This document shows, one piece after another, positions 11,099 to 21,301 of a DNA stretch of 35,023 bases. This DNA comes from Bacillus sp. (in: firmicutes) (GTDB lineage: Bacteria > Bacillota > Bacilli > Bacillales > Cytobacillaceae). The position numbers and the translations under genes were made by a program. The first letter of the stretch is position 1. Every line of letters begins with the position of its first letter. The notes beneath the pieces are model-generated. The model ran no database searches. It worked only from the letters and a program-made list of their open reading frames with translations, and had not been told where the DNA came from. The stretch is taken from positions 1 through 35,023 of the forward strand of contig JAPSHL010000012.1 in NCBI GenBank assembly GCA_031179905.1, given 5' to 3'.

Positions 11099-11340
11099 GG
11101 CTCGAAAGCTGTCATTTAAGTACTAAATAAGGGCAAATCGAAAAGTGTAAAAATCTATTTTAGAGAAGGGAAAAGTGACAGCATATTGACAAAGGGCCAT
11201 GTATTCCTTATTATTACTATTCAGAAAGAAATATAGTATGTAGCATATGTTTTACAGGAGATTTCCGATGTTATAGAACATAAAACAAAAAAACTTGTTT
11301 TAGCAAAACAGGGATATATAAATAGAAAATAAATGAATGG

Positions 11341-11370
11341 TTGACAATCAATCAGCTATGTTTATATAAT
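11341..11370 (+). promoter_or_regulatory. rpmH promoter
   Basis: TTGACA at 11341-11346 and TATAAT at 11365-11370 with an 18-nt spacer, about 49 nt before the rpmH start. This is a near-consensus SigA promoter, fitting for a ribosomal protein gene. Confidence 0.8.
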
Positions 11371-11388
11371 TGTAAGGACTGTCTGTAA

Positions 11389-11553
<165 letters not shown>

Positions 11554-11580
11554 GCCACTGAAACGTCAGTGGTCTTTTTT
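11554..11580 (+). terminator. Terminator/attenuator after rpmH
   Basis: CCACTGA-AACG-TCAGTGG followed by TCTTTTTTT directly after the rpmH stop codon. It probably ends most rpmH transcripts while allowing some read-through into rnpA, which would explain the large excess of L34 over RNase P protein needed by the cell (inference). Confidence 0.85.
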
Positions 11581-11602
11581 TCGATAAAGGGAATAAAGTT
11601 AA

Positions 11603-11630
11603 GGGCTCTTAGAATAAATTGTAAGAGCCC
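11603..11630 (+). other. Hairpin in rpmH-rnpA spacer
   Basis: GGGCTCTTA (11603-11611) pairs perfectly with TAAGAGCCC (11622-11630) across a 10-nt loop. No T-run follows, and a TATAAT-like hexamer at 11635-11640 comes next without a convincing -35. Possibly a processing or stability element. Confidence 0.5.
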
Positions 11631-11744
11631 ATACTATAATGGAAATATAAGCTCCTGGTTTTGAAGCAAAGGATGTTTCTATGTTGGAAGGTACATAAAT
11701 AATATAGAATCGGAAAGTATGGAATAAATAAGGAGTAATCTGAT

Positions 11745-12095
11745 TTGAAGAAAGAATATCGTATAAAAAAAAGTAAAGAGTTCCAAGAAGCATTTAAAAA
11801 GGGACAATCATTCGGCAATAGGCAGTTTGTTGTTTATAAGTATGAAAAAAGCGGACAAGCTCATTTCAGAATAGGACTCTCTGTCAGCAAGAAGATAGGA
11901 AATGCCGTCATGAGAAATAAAATTAAACGATATATTAGGCAGATTTTCTTGGAAATCGGGGATCTTGTGGAAAATGAAGCGGATTATGTCATTATTGCTA
12001 GAAAACCTCTAGCGGAAATGGATTATGAGGAAACAAAAAAAAGCCTTCTCCATGTTCTCAAAATAGCAAAGGTATTAAAAAGAAAGATTCATTGA
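11745..12095 (+). CDS. rnpA: Ribonuclease P protein component
   Basis: The protein cofactor of RNase P, which removes the 5' leader of pre-tRNAs with the catalytic RNA. The 116-residue basic protein begins [21 protein letters not shown] and carries the RNR signature region [14 protein letters not shown]. The start codon is TTG with AAGGAG upstream (near 11730). It lies between rpmH and spoIIIJ, the near-universal arrangement. Confidence 0.97.
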   Translation: MKKEYRIKKSKEFQEAFKKGQSFGNRQFVVYKYEKSGQAHFRIGLSVSKKIGNAVMRNKIKRYIRQIFLEIGDLVENEADYVIIARKPLAEMDYEETKKSLLHVLKIAKVLKRKIH

Positions 12096-12194
12096 AAATT
12101 CAAGTTAAGCGTTTCCTATATTAACGAAATTAGGATACAATGAAGCCAGAAGCTAATTTTGGCTCTATTATCTATTAACAGGAGGATTTTACGG

Positions 12195-12974
12195 TTGAAG
12201 AAAAAATTAATGTTGCTATTTGGTCTATTATTCTTAGTGACTATCTTGGCTGGATGTACTGAATTCAATCAGCCAATCACTTCAGAAAGTGACGGCTTTT
12301 GGAATGAATATATTGTTTATCCACTATCGCAGCTCATTATTAAAACAGCAGAACTTGCTGGCGGAAGCTTCGGCATATCTATCATTATTGTAACGATACT
12401 AGTTCGACTTGTTATCTTGCCGTTAATGATTAAGCAAACAAAAAACAGTAAAGCCATGCAGGCCGTCCAGCCGGAAATGGAAGCATTAAGAAAAAAATAC
12501 AGTTCTAAAGATCAAAAAACACAACAAAAGCTCCAAGAAGAAACAATGAAGCTTTTCCAGGAAAATAAAGTGAATCCATTGGCAGGATGTTTCCCATTAA
12601 TCGTCCAAATGCCAATTTTAATCGGTTTCTATCATGCGATTTCACGCACAAGGGAAATTGCTCAGCATGAATTTTTATGGTTTAACTTGGGACAGCCAGA
12701 TCCATTCTATCTGCTTCCTATCATTGCAGGGATTACGACTTTCATTCAAACGAAAATGACGATGGCAGGGACTGCAAACCAGAACCCGCAAATGGTTATG
12801 ATGCTTTGGATTATGCCTATTATGATCTTAGTATTTGCAATTAATTTCCCGGCAGCATTGTCATTATATTGGGTTGTAGGTAATATTTTCACAATTATCC
12901 AAACGTATTTCATTAAAGGTCCAGAGTTGAAAAAGTCTGGTCAAACAGGAAAATTGGAGGGAGCCAAAAAGTGA
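12195..12974 (+). CDS. spoIIIJ: Membrane protein insertase SpoIIIJ (YidC/Oxa1 family)
   Basis: Inserts proteins into the membrane with or without SecYEG; the Bacillus paralogue SpoIIIJ is also needed for sigma-G activation during sporulation. The frame is open from 12159, but AGGAGG at 12180-12185 points to TTG at 12195, giving a 259-residue protein starting [12 protein letters not shown] with a lipoprotein signal and lipobox LAGC. Further segments are the typical YidC membrane helices ([49 protein letters not shown]) and the conserved membrane-facing arginine in VRLVIL. It overlaps jag by 4 nt, showing coupling. Confidence 0.94.
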   Translation: MKKKLMLLFGLLFLVTILAGCTEFNQPITSESDGFWNEYIVYPLSQLIIKTAELAGGSFGISIIIVTILVRLVILPLMIKQTKNSKAMQAVQPEMEALRKKYSSKDQKTQQKLQEETMKLFQENKVNPLAGCFPLIVQMPILIGFYHAISRTREIAQHEFLWFNLGQPDPFYLLPIIAGITTFIQTKMTMAGTANQNPQMVMMLWIMPIMILVFAINFPAALSLYWVVGNIFTIIQTYFIKGPELKKSGQTGKLEGAKK

Positions 12975-13612
12975 GAGAAGTAACTGCTACAGGACATTCT
13001 GTCGAAGCAGCAGTGGAATCAGCTTTAGCTCAGCTTAAGACAACAAAGAACCAAGCCGAAATCATTGTTGTTGATAAAGGAAAAAAAGGCTTTTTAGGAA
13101 TTTGGGCCCGCTCGGCTACTGTAACTGTGAGGAAGCTGGAGACGCCTCTAGAGTCAGCGGAGCAATTTTTGCAGGATATATGCTTCCAAATGGGAGTCAA
13201 AGCATCTATTATGGCAAAAAAATCTGGCAGAAATATCTTTTTTGAGCTTAAAGGAGATAATATCGCCATTTTAATCGGAAAACGAGGTCAGACGCTCAAC
13301 TCGCTACAGTATTTAACGCAATTGGTCATTAATAAGAACTCCAATGAATACTTGAGGGTAACGCTGGACGCTGAGGGCTACCGGGAAAGAAGAAAGCAAT
13401 CCCTTATTCAGCTTGCAGAAAGAACGGCCCATAAAGCCCTAAAGCTTGGCAAAGAAATTTCTTTGGAGCCGATGTCGTCAAATGAAAGAAAGATCATTCA
13501 TAATGCATTGACAGGCATTAAAAGCATAAGCACCTATTCATCAGGTGAGGATGCTTTCAGGCATATTATCATATCTCCAGAAAAAAAGTCTGAACAAAAT
13601 GCGCGTAAGTAA
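12971..13612 (+). CDS. jag: RNA-binding protein Jag/KhpB (KH and R3H domains)
   Basis: A 213-residue protein with an N-terminal Jag domain ([19 protein letters not shown]...GFLGIW), a central KH domain ([18 protein letters not shown]) and a C-terminal R3H domain ([16 protein letters not shown]). It is known as SpoIIIJ-associated protein and, in streptococci, as the RNA-binding partner of KhpA affecting cell elongation. The start codon is GTG overlapping the end of spoIIIJ. A terminator follows immediately. Confidence 0.95.
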   Translation: MREVTATGHSVEAAVESALAQLKTTKNQAEIIVVDKGKKGFLGIWARSATVTVRKLETPLESAEQFLQDICFQMGVKASIMAKKSGRNIFFELKGDNIAILIGKRGQTLNSLQYLTQLVINKNSNEYLRVTLDAEGYRERRKQSLIQLAERTAHKALKLGKEISLEPMSSNERKIIHNALTGIKSISTYSSGEDAFRHIIISPEKKSEQNARK

Positions 13613-13618
13613 AAAAAG

Positions 13619-13650
13619 GCAATCCCTAATTCAAGGGATTGTCTTTTTTT
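13619..13650 (+). terminator. Terminator after jag
   Basis: GGCAATCCCT and AGGGATTGTC form a 10-bp stem (one G-U) followed by TTTTTTT, a few bases past the jag stop. It isolates the spoIIIJ-jag operon from mnmE. Confidence 0.88.
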
Positions 13651-13789
13651 GTTCTTCTTACTTTAACATTCTGCAAATTTCCCTCAAAAAATTACCCAGC
13701 ATTTAGTTTTAAAGAGTCAATTCGGCAAAAAAGCCAGTAAATCAGTGAATTATTTGTCTGAACAGCGCTATTTTTGGTGCGTTTTATTG

Positions 13790-13925
13790 TTATTCACATG
13801 TGGATAAGATAAAATGGTAATAATGATGAATAGTAATGTGGATAAGTGTGCGGATTTTTTTCTTTTTTTAAAGTTGTGGATATGATAATCTAATCTATTG
13901 TAACAATTGAAATAGTTGTTGATAA
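13790..13925. other. DnaA-box cluster upstream of mnmE
   Basis: Perfect boxes are at 13790-13798 (TTATTCACA, +), 13799-13807 (-, back to back with the first) and 13837-13845 (-). One-mismatch boxes are at 13875-13883 (TGTGGATAT) and 13917-13925 (TGTTGATAA). In B. subtilis the equivalent jag-thdF(mnmE) spacer is one of the known DnaA-box clusters outside oriC that influence initiation. The mnmE promoter is probably within or next to it, so DnaA could also regulate mnmE. Confidence 0.85.
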
Positions 13926-13976
13926 GTTGACGTCAATATTTATATAAATAGATTTTTAATGAATTGAGGTGACAGC

Positions 13977-15362
13977 ATGGAACTAGATACTATTGCGGCA
14001 ATCTCCACACCAATGGGAGAGGGAGCGATTGCGATTGTAAGAATGAGTGGTCCAGACTCATTTACTATTGCAGATAAGGTTTTTAAAAGTATTGGAAATA
14101 AAAAAATAAGAGAAGTAGCGAGTCATACGATACATTATGGACATATCATTGATCCAACTACGAATGAAACAGTTGAAGAGGTAATGGTTTCTGTAATGAA
14201 AGGACCAAAAACCTTCACTAAAGAGGATGTTATCGAAATCAACTGTCATGGCGGGATGGCTTCTGTAAATCGTTTACTTCAACTGCTTGTAACAAACGGA
14301 GCAAGACTTGCTGAACCAGGTGAATTCACGAAAAGGGCATTCCTTAATGGAAGAATTGACCTGTCACAAGCAGAAGCAGTCATGGACTTGATCAGGGCAA
14401 AAACAGATAAGGCGATGAATGTGGCACTTGGACAAATGGAAGGAAGACTTTCAAAGCTGATTAGAACGTTGAGACAAGAAATATTAGAAACACTTGCTCA
14501 AGTTGAAGTTAATATCGATTATCCGGAATATGATGATGTGGAAGAAATGACACATCAACTCATGATGGATAAATCTCGGTTTGTACAGGGAGAGATAAAG
14601 AAACTTCTGCAGACCTCCCAACAAGGGAAAATATTAAGAGAAGGACTGTCAACGGTTATTGTCGGACGTCCTAATGTAGGAAAATCTTCGCTGCTGAACA
14701 GTTTGGTTCAGGATAATAAGGCAATCGTTACTGATATTCCTGGGACAACTAGAGATGTTATTGAGGAATATGTAAATGTGCGCGGTGTTCCTCTTCGCCT
14801 ATTAGATACGGCGGGTATTCGTGAAACAGAAGACATTGTTGAAAGAATTGGTGTCGAAAAGTCCAGGAAGGTTCTAAAGGAAGCGGACCTTATTTTACTT
14901 GTACTCAATTACTCAGACGACTTGACGGAAGAGGATATCAAATTGTTTAAAGCGGTTGAGGGAATGGATTATATTGTGATTGTTAATAAGACTGACCTTC
15001 CGCAGAAAATTGACATGGACCGTATCAAAGAATTATCAGCAAATCAAAAAATGGTCACGACTTCTTTATTGCAGGATAAAGGTATTAACCAGCTTGAAGA
15101 GGCAATTTCCAGCCTGTTTTTTGAAGGTGTGATCGAAGCAAGTGATATGACGTATGTGTCCAATACAAGACATATCTCCCTTTTGAACCAAGCGCTTCAG
15201 TCAATCAATGAAGCCATTTCAGGAGTGGAAATGGGAACCCCAATTGATATAGTCCAAATAGATTTGACTAGAACTTGGGAGCTGCTGGGTGAAATCATTG
15301 GTGATAGTGTACACGAAAGCCTGATTGACCAGTTGTTCTCCCAATTTTGCTTAGGTAAATAA
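13977..15362 (+). CDS. mnmE: tRNA modification GTPase MnmE
   Basis: With MnmG it installs the carboxymethylaminomethyl group at the wobble uridine of certain tRNAs, using methylene-tetrahydrofolate and GTP hydrolysis. The 461 residues comprise the N-terminal folate-binding domain, a helical domain, and an inserted G domain with P-loop GRPNVGKSS (230-238), [12 protein letters not shown] (277-280) and NKTD. The C-terminal CLGK motif carries the conserved cysteine (C458). GAGGTG precedes the ATG. It heads an mnmE-mnmG-rsmG cluster. Two tRNA genes later in this window (Lys-UUU, Glu-UUC) are of the expected substrate type. Confidence 0.98.
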   Translation: MELDTIAAISTPMGEGAIAIVRMSGPDSFTIADKVFKSIGNKKIREVASHTIHYGHIIDPTTNETVEEVMVSVMKGPKTFTKEDVIEINCHGGMASVNRLLQLLVTNGARLAEPGEFTKRAFLNGRIDLSQAEAVMDLIRAKTDKAMNVALGQMEGRLSKLIRTLRQEILETLAQVEVNIDYPEYDDVEEMTHQLMMDKSRFVQGEIKKLLQTSQQGKILREGLSTVIVGRPNVGKSSLLNSLVQDNKAIVTDIPGTTRDVIEEYVNVRGVPLRLLDTAGIRETEDIVERIGVEKSRKVLKEADLILLVLNYSDDLTEEDIKLFKAVEGMDYIVIVNKTDLPQKIDMDRIKELSANQKMVTTSLLQDKGINQLEEAISSLFFEGVIEASDMTYVSNTRHISLLNQALQSINEAISGVEMGTPIDIVQIDLTRTWELLGEIIGDSVHESLIDQLFSQFCLGK

Positions 15363-15409
15363 AAGAAGTTATTATTTTTGTACTAAATGAGATACAGTTA
15401 GGAGGCACC

Positions 15410-17293
15410 ATGATGCAGTACGAAGCAGGAAATTATGATGTCATTGTGATTGGAGCAGGACATGCTGGCTGTGAAGCAGGACTTGCTGCCGCAAGATTAG
15501 GCGCCAATACATTGATGTTAACAATAAATCTAGATATGGTTGCTTTTATGCCTTGTAACCCTTCTGTAGGGGGGCCAGCTAAAGGAATCGTCGTTAGGGA
15601 AATTGACGCACTTGGCGGAGAAATGGGAAAAAATATCGACAAGACCTATATTCAAATGAGAATGTTGAATACAGGGAAAGGGCCAGCTGTCAGGGCTCTT
15701 CGCGCACAGGCTGACAAATATATGTATCAGCATGAAATGAAAAAAACATTGGAAAACCAGCCGAACTTAACCTTGGTTCAAGGCATGGTTGAACAGCTTA
15801 TTGTGGAAGACAATACAGTAAAAGGTGTTATAACGAAAACAGGAGCTACTTATACTGCCAAGACAGTTGTAGTAACAACTGGGACATATTTACGCGGTGA
15901 AATTATTCTGGGAGAGCTCAAGTATTCAAGCGGTCCGAATAACCAGCAACCATCGATTCGCCTTTCTGAACATTTGCAAGAATTGGGGTTTGATCTTGTA
16001 CGCTTCAAAACAGGGACACCTCCAAGAGTCAATAGTCATTCCATTGACTATAGCAAAACGGAAATTCAGCCAGGTGATGATGTTCCAAGAGCATTTTCAT
16101 ACGAAACAACGAAATATATTACAGAACAGCTGCCATGCTGGCTAACATATACAAACGAAACAACGCATCAAATCATTGATGCCAACTTGCATCGATCTCC
16201 AATGTATTCCGGAATGATTAAGGGAACTGGCCCGCGCTATTGCCCATCTATTGAAGACAAAGTTGTTCGTTTCAATGATAAGCCAAGGCATCAAATCTTC
16301 CTTGAGCCAGAAGGAAAAAACACACAGGAAGTATATGTGCAAGGCTTGTCTACAAGCTTGCCTGAGGATGTACAGCAAGAGATTCTCCGCACCATTCCTG
16401 GATTGGAAAATGTTCAAATGATGAGAGCGGGTTATGCAATTGAATATGACGCTATTGTACCTACTCAATTATGGCCAACATTAGAAACAAAAAAAATTAG
16501 AAATCTTTATACAGCAGGACAAATAAACGGTACATCAGGCTATGAAGAGGCTGCTGGCCAAGGTTTAATGGCTGGTATTAATGCTGGTTTGAACGCCACA
16601 GGCAAAGATCAACTTATCTTAAGCCGTTCTGATGCTTATATTGGAGTACTAATTGATGATCTTGTTACTAAAGGCACGAATGAACCGTATCGTCTGCTAA
16701 CATCCAGAGCAGAGTATCGCCTGCTGCTGCGCCATGATAATGCAGATTTGCGCTTAACTGATTTCGGACATGAAATCGGCCTAATCTCTGAAGAAAGATT
16801 TGAGAAATTCACTAACAAGAAGCAGCAGATTGAGCAAGAAAAGAACCGGTTAAAGGAGATTATCCTTAAGCCTAATGAACAAGTTCAATCTGTCATTAAA
16901 GAACAAGGCGGCAGTGAACTGAAAGATGGTATAAAGGCAGCAGACCTGCTGAGAAGACCGGAAATGAATTACAAACATATTCATCAGTTGGCACCAAGCG
17001 AAGCTAGTTTATCAGAAGAAGTAACAGAACAGGTAGAAATCCAAATTAAGTATGAGGGTTATATCGAAAAGTCATTGCAGCAAGTAGATCGTCTGAAAAA
17101 AATGGAAAACAAGAAAATTCCTGAGAATATCGATTATGATGCAATTTCCAGCCTTGCAACAGAAGCGAAGCAGAAGTTGAAAATGGTGCGACCATTATCC
17201 TTGGCACAGGCTTCTAGAATCTCTGGAGTAAATCCTGCAGATATATCCATACTATTAGTATATTTGGAACAAGGGCGCATAGCGCGAGTGTAA
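15410..17293 (+). CDS. mnmG: tRNA uridine 5-carboxymethylaminomethyl modification enzyme MnmG
   Basis: The FAD-dependent partner of MnmE. The 627 residues begin with a Rossmann FAD-binding motif [15 protein letters not shown] (about 10-24). The catalytic cysteine region PCWLTYTNE and the second cysteine segment YCPSIEDK are present, as are the conserved [13 protein letters not shown] and the C-terminal helical MnmE/tRNA-binding region. Two ATGs in tandem (15410 and 15413) follow AGGAGG; either could be used. It starts 47 nt after mnmE in the same direction. Confidence 0.98.
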   Translation: MMQYEAGNYDVIVIGAGHAGCEAGLAAARLGANTLMLTINLDMVAFMPCNPSVGGPAKGIVVREIDALGGEMGKNIDKTYIQMRMLNTGKGPAVRALRAQADKYMYQHEMKKTLENQPNLTLVQGMVEQLIVEDNTVKGVITKTGATYTAKTVVVTTGTYLRGEIILGELKYSSGPNNQQPSIRLSEHLQELGFDLVRFKTGTPPRVNSHSIDYSKTEIQPGDDVPRAFSYETTKYITEQLPCWLTYTNETTHQIIDANLHRSPMYSGMIKGTGPRYCPSIEDKVVRFNDKPRHQIFLEPEGKNTQEVYVQGLSTSLPEDVQQEILRTIPGLENVQMMRAGYAIEYDAIVPTQLWPTLETKKIRNLYTAGQINGTSGYEEAAGQGLMAGINAGLNATGKDQLILSRSDAYIGVLIDDLVTKGTNEPYRLLTSRAEYRLLLRHDNADLRLTDFGHEIGLISEERFEKFTNKKQQIEQEKNRLKEIILKPNEQVQSVIKEQGGSELKDGIKAADLLRRPEMNYKHIHQLAPSEASLSEEVTEQVEIQIKYEGYIEKSLQQVDRLKKMENKKIPENIDYDAISSLATEAKQKLKMVRPLSLAQASRISGVNPADISILLVYLEQGRIARV

Positions 17294-17305
17294 ATAAAAG
17301 TGGTT

Positions 17306-17338
17306 GGCTTTTTGCCTAATTATCGTAGGCAAGGAGCC
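17306..17338 (+). other. Strong hairpin in mnmG-rsmG spacer
   Basis: A 13-bp stem (positions 306-318 with 326-338 of the 17000s, two G-U pairs) closing a 7-nt loop. It starts 12 nt after the mnmG stop. What follows is TCTCCTATTG, not a U-run, so it is not a classical terminator. Likely an mRNA processing or stabilising element. Confidence 0.6.
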
Positions 17339-17392
17339 TCTCCTATTGTAAAAAATATACATAATCAGCAACTGGATGGAAAGGGAGCAAGC

Positions 17393-18112
17393 ATGAATAC
17401 AGAACAATTTAGACAAATGCTCCAAGAGAAAGGTCTGGAGCTCTCTGATAGACAGATGGAACAGTATAGGATTTATTTTGAAACACTTGTTGAATGGAAT
17501 GAAAAAATGAATCTGACTGCCATTACAGAACAATCCGAGGTATATTTAAAGCATTTTTATGATTCAATTACAGCAGGTTTTTATTTAGACAGCTTGAAGT
17601 CGCCAATTCATATTTGCGATGTGGGAGCTGGAGCAGGCTTTCCAAGCATCCCACTAAAAATAGCTTTTCCGCAGCTAAAGATAACGATTGTTGATTCCTT
17701 AAAAAAACGCATTCACTTTTTAGAGCATTTAGCTGATACTTTAGATCTGAAAGAGGTCCAGTTTATCCATGACAGGGCGGAAACCTTCGGACAAAACAAA
17801 GAATATAGAGAATCTTTTGACATGGTTACTGCAAGAGCTGTAGCAAGATTATCTGTCCTAAGCGAACTTTGCATGCCGTTGGCGAAGGTCGGAGGAGTAT
17901 TTGTTGCAATGAAAGCCGCAAGTGCACAAGAGGAAATCGAAGCTGGCAAAAAGGCTATATCTGTACTAGGTGGAAAATTGGTCGAAGCTCATTCATTCAC
18001 TCTTCCAATTGAAGAAAGTGAACGCAACATTCTCGTCATCTCTAAAGAGAAGCAAACGCCTAAAAAGTATCCAAGAAAACCAGGTACTCCAAACAAAGAA
18101 CCAATTGAATGA
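17393..18112 (+). CDS. rsmG: 16S rRNA 7-methylguanosine methyltransferase RsmG
   Basis: Methylates N7 of a guanine in the 530 loop of 16S rRNA (G527 in E. coli numbering). The SAM-binding motif is [15 protein letters not shown], and the upstream [10 protein letters not shown] and VYLKHFYDS are typical. The frame is open from 17300, but the ATG at 17393 follows AAAGGGAGC and gives [10 protein letters not shown] and 239 residues, the standard length; the extra upstream residues overlap a hairpin. It follows mnmG as the classic gidA-gidB pair. Confidence 0.96.
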   Translation: MNTEQFRQMLQEKGLELSDRQMEQYRIYFETLVEWNEKMNLTAITEQSEVYLKHFYDSITAGFYLDSLKSPIHICDVGAGAGFPSIPLKIAFPQLKITIVDSLKKRIHFLEHLADTLDLKEVQFIHDRAETFGQNKEYRESFDMVTARAVARLSVLSELCMPLAKVGGVFVAMKAASAQEEIEAGKKAISVLGGKLVEAHSFTLPIEESERNILVISKEKQTPKKYPRKPGTPNKEPIE

Positions 18113-18143
18113 ATATATGCTATAGCCAGATAGCATATATTCA
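18110..18143 (+). other. Perfect hairpin overlapping the rsmG stop codon
   Basis: A 14-bp perfect stem (18110-18123 with 18130-18143) and 6-nt loop AGCCAG; the 5' arm begins with the TGA stop of rsmG. The downstream sequence is CCTAAAAAAG rather than T-rich, so plus-strand termination is not obvious. Confidence 0.6.
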
Positions 18144-18356
18144 CCTAAAAAAGTGTTGCAATAGCTTTGGAACAGGTGTTTGTTCAGGCGATTATCTTAT
18201 TTTTTGTACTATATCATTTTTTCTATCTACTATATAATATAACTATAAAAAGCACATTAAAGAAAATTAGAGAAGTTTCTTATTATATTTATATATTGCA
18301 GCAAAATGCTTGAATTACTTTAAATAATAGGGAGTTTCGTAAAGGTGGTGCAGGTT

Positions 18357-19244
18357 TTGAAGCCTTCTTTCTCACGCTTTTTTGGCTTAGGCGAAAAAGG
18401 GAATAACACAGAAGAAAGTCAATTCGAGACGGTAGACGCTAATGAGGAGCTTGAAAAAATGGTGAATAATGAAGAGATTAATAGATTGCCAATAAGCCAA
18501 ATTGTTCCAAACCGTTTTCAGCCAAGAACTGTATTTGATGATGAAAAAATCGAAGAACTATCAAGAACCATTCATACACATGGCATTATACAGCCAATTG
18601 TTGTCCGAGAATATGATAGAGGTAAATATGAGATAATTGCGGGTGAAAGACGCTGGCGAGCAATGAAAAAACTAGGGTGGGAAGAAGCTCCTGCTATCAT
18701 TAAAAATATGAGCGATACAGAAACTGCCTCTGTTGCCTTGATAGAGAACCTTCAAAGAGAAGAACTGTCACCGATTGAAGAGGCTGTTGCTTATGGGAAA
18801 TTGCTCGAACTGCATAACCTGACACAGGAAGCACTTGCCCAGCGGTTAGGAAAAGGGCAGTCAACAGTAGCTAACAAGCTGAGACTTCTAAAACTTCCTG
18901 AAGAAATACAGGAAGCACTTTTAAATAAGCAAATTTCAGAGCGTCATGCTCGTTCCCTGATTCCTTTAAAAGAAGAGGAAAAGCAGCTTAAGCTTCTTCA
19001 AGAAATATTGGAGAGGAACTTAAATGTTAAACAGACAGAGGAGCGAGTCGCTAGGATGTTGGAGCAATCAGAGCAGAAGCCAAAGCCAAAAAGGAAGGCT
19101 TTTAGCAAGGATATGCGCATTGCTGTCAATACAATCAGACAATCCCTTACAATGGTGTCCGACAGCGGCATTAATTTGAACGCCGAAGAAGAAGAATTTG
19201 AGGATTTTTATCAGTTCACCATAAAAATTCCAAAAAAGAAATAG
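18357..19244 (+). CDS. noc: Nucleoid occlusion protein Noc
   Basis: A ParB-like CTP-dependent clamp that binds NBS sites and blocks Z-ring assembly over the nucleoid. I take the TTG at 18357 as start: AAAGGTGGTG lies just upstream and the product then begins [14 protein letters not shown], the amphipathic membrane-binding helix of Noc. This gives 295 residues; a GTG 12 nt upstream is the alternative. The ParB/Noc core is clear: [42 protein letters not shown], and the helix-turn-helix [27 protein letters not shown]. No perfect Noc-binding site is visible in this window. Confidence 0.95.
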   Translation: MKPSFSRFFGLGEKGNNTEESQFETVDANEELEKMVNNEEINRLPISQIVPNRFQPRTVFDDEKIEELSRTIHTHGIIQPIVVREYDRGKYEIIAGERRWRAMKKLGWEEAPAIIKNMSDTETASVALIENLQREELSPIEEAVAYGKLLELHNLTQEALAQRLGKGQSTVANKLRLLKLPEEIQEALLNKQISERHARSLIPLKEEEKQLKLLQEILERNLNVKQTEERVARMLEQSEQKPKPKRKAFSKDMRIAVNTIRQSLTMVSDSGINLNAEEEEFEDFYQFTIKIPKKK

Positions 19245-19274
19245 CTATTATAATTTGAATATAAATCATTCACT

Positions 19275-19317
19275 GTGAGAACATTAACCATTCTGGTTTT
19301 AATTTCTCACTTTTTTT
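19275..19317 (+). terminator. Terminator after noc
   Basis: GTGAGAA (19275-19281) pairs with TTCTCAC (19304-19310), with additional inner pairing of AACC and GGTT, followed by TTTTTTT. It ends the noc transcript. Confidence 0.8.
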
Positions 19318-19655
19318 CTGCCAAAAAAAACGAATCTTGTAAAATCACTTCTTATAAAAAAATAGGCTTTCAGCATCATATAAGAAGTGAAAAATAGAGC
19401 AATGCTTCTATATGTAATAAAGTCGATTAAAAAATGACGATATTTAGAAGTTTTCATGATAAAATAATAGTTGATTGTACTTTACCTATCCTTTTTGGAA
19501 TAAAAACAGTCACAATCACTGAAAAACGGTGTTTTCACACCTATTTTTCATTAAAATCACTTTTTCATGTCTTTTTTAATAAATAAAATCACATTTACAA
19601 CACCTTCTTCTTTAGTAATTGAAGGTGATTTATCGTAATAAAGGTAGGTGACATC
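19318..19655. other. noc-parA spacer with inverted repeats
   Basis: No gene is visible. It holds a 12-bp perfect inverted repeat (19345-19356 and 19379-19390, 22-nt loop), a smaller repeat CACCTTC/GAAGGTG (19601-19607 and 19621-19627) about 30 nt before parA, and several copies of the short word AAAATCAC. The parA promoter must lie here, but I cannot choose one confidently. Confidence 0.5.
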
Positions 19656-20417
19656 ATGGGGAGAATAATTACGGTAGCTAATCAAAAAGGGGGAGTTGGA
19701 AAAACAACGACCTCAGTCAATCTTGGCTCTTGTTTAGCTTATATCGGAAAAAGAGTACTATTAGTTGATACAGATCCACAAGGAAATGCCACAAGCGGTG
19801 TGGGAATTGAAAAGGCAGATGTAGATCATTGCATTTATGATGTATTAGTAGATGATATTGAAGCAAGCCAAGTCATCAAAGCAACAAATGTAGAGAACCT
19901 TGATGTAATTCCGGCAACGATTCAGTTAGCTGGTGCAGAAATTGAGCTTGTATCTACGATTTCCAGAGAAGTTCGCTTGAAAAGAGCATTGGAAGAAGTG
20001 AAAGACAGATATGATTATATACTAATTGATTGTCCGCCATCTTTAGGTTTATTGACAATAAATGCGCTAACGGCTTCAGATGCTGTCCTGATACCAGTAC
20101 AATGTGAATATTATGCACTTGAAGGATTAAGTCAGCTTTTGAATACAGTAAGATTAGTGCAAAAGCATTTAAACCATGAGCTTGCAATTGAAGGTGTATT
20201 GCTGACAATGCTTGATGCCCGCACGAACTTAGGGATACAAGTAATTGAAGAAGTAAAAAAATACTTCCAAGATAAAGTATTTAAAACCATTATTCCGCGA
20301 AATGTACGATTAAGCGAAGCGCCCAGCCATGGAGAACCAATTATTATTTATGATCCAAAATCCCGTGGAGCGGAAGTATATCTAGAGTTGGCAAAGGAAG
20401 TGGTTACAAGTGGCTAA
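19656..20417 (+). CDS. parA: Chromosome-partitioning ATPase ParA (Soj)
   Basis: A 253-residue ParA/MinD-type ATPase with deviant Walker A KGGVGKTT (11-18), the DTDPQGNATSG switch, and DCPPSLGLLTINAL. With ParB it acts in origin segregation, and in B. subtilis Soj also directly regulates DnaA, so its position next to oriC is functional as well as historical. The ATG follows AGGTAGGTGA. It overlaps parB by 8 nt, implying coupled translation. Confidence 0.97.
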   Translation: MGRIITVANQKGGVGKTTTSVNLGSCLAYIGKRVLLVDTDPQGNATSGVGIEKADVDHCIYDVLVDDIEASQVIKATNVENLDVIPATIQLAGAEIELVSTISREVRLKRALEEVKDRYDYILIDCPPSLGLLTINALTASDAVLIPVQCEYYALEGLSQLLNTVRLVQKHLNHELAIEGVLLTMLDARTNLGIQVIEEVKKYFQDKVFKTIIPRNVRLSEAPSHGEPIIIYDPKSRGAEVYLELAKEVVTSG

Positions 20418-21267
20418 AGGATTAGGGAAAGGTCTTGACGCTTTTTTTCCGAGTATGGAAGCAGAAAAAGAAGAAGTAATTAAGGAAATAAATTTAAAAG
20501 AATTACGACCAAACCCTTATCAGCCGAGAAAAGTTTTTGAAAAAGAGGCAATTGAGGAACTTAAAGCTTCAATCTTGGAACATGGAATACTTCAGCCAAT
20601 CATAGTACGTAAAAGCATTAAAGGGTTTGAAATTGTTGTAGGAGAACGGCGTTTCCGTGCGGCGAAAGAAGCTAATCTGGAAGTTGTTCCTGCTGTAATT
20701 CGAGAACTGACTGAACAGCAAATGATGGAGCTTGCTGTGTTGGAGAACTTGCAGCGTGAAGATTTGTCGCCGATTGAAGAAGGACATGCTTATCAGCTGC
20801 TTATGAAAAAGCTAAATTTCACACAGGAAGAATTGGCTAAACGCCTTGGTAAGAGCAGACCTCATATTGCCAATCATGTTCGACTCCTATCACTGCCACC
20901 GGCTATTCAAGAGATGATTACTGACGGTACTATAACAATGGGACATGGAAGAGCATTGCTCGGATTAAAAAACAAAGAAAAGTTGCCTCTTCTTGTTGAA
21001 AAAACAGTCAAGGATGGTTTGAACGTAAGGCAATTAGAGTATTTAATCCAACAACTGAATGAAGATGTTTCACGTGAAACAACGAAAGAAACAAAAGATA
21101 CTAAAAATGTTTTTATAAAGGAACAGGAAACCTTCCTTAGAGAAAGATTCGGTACTACTGTAAATATTAAACAATCGAAAAATAAAGGTAAAATTGAGAT
21201 TGAGTTCTTTTCTGAGGATGATTTAGAAAGAATTTTACACCTGCTCGAAAGTAACCACGATATTTAA
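20410..21267 (+). CDS. parB: Chromosome-partitioning protein ParB (Spo0J)
   Basis: Binds parS, slides as a CTP-dependent clamp and loads the SMC complex at the origin. The start is GTG, giving MAKGLGKGLDAFFPS, the N-terminal segment that stimulates ParA. The CTP-binding ParB core contains QPIIVRKSIKGFEIVVGERRFRAAKE, then the helix-turn-helix FTQEELAKRLGKSRPHIANHVRLLSLP. The 285 residues match the family. A perfect parS lies inside the gene at 21066-21081. A terminator shared with the convergent yyaC follows. Confidence 0.97.
   Translation: MAKGLGKGLDAFFPSMEAEKEEVIKEINLKELRPNPYQPRKVFEKEAIEELKASILEHGILQPIIVRKSIKGFEIVVGERRFRAAKEANLEVVPAVIRELTEQQMMELAVLENLQREDLSPIEEGHAYQLLMKKLNFTQEELAKRLGKSRPHIANHVRLLSLPPAIQEMITDGTITMGHGRALLGLKNKEKLPLLVEKTVKDGLNVRQLEYLIQQLNEDVSRETTKETKDTKNVFIKEQETFLRERFGTTVNIKQSKNKGKIEIEFFSEDDLERILHLLESNHDI
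21066..21081. other. parS site inside parB
   Basis: TGTTTCACGTGAAACA is an exact match to the Bacillus parS consensus TGTTNCACGTGAAACA and a perfect palindrome. The site within spo0J is also present in B. subtilis. Confidence 0.95.
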
Positions 21268-21300
21268 AAAGAAGAAACCAAAACATGGTTTCTTCTTTTT
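21266..21300. terminator. Bidirectional terminator between parB and yyaC
   Basis: AAAAAGAAGAAACC and GGTTTCTTCTTTTT form a long stem around a 7-nt loop, with A-run on one side and T-run on the other. It lies between two convergent genes and can serve both. Confidence 0.88.
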
Positions 21301-21301
21301 G

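Noticed and set aside
12844-12857. Sequence resembling half of a Noc-binding site (ATTTCCCGG...)
   Set aside because: Only the first half matches ATTTCCCGGGAAAT; it lies inside spoIIIJ coding sequence.
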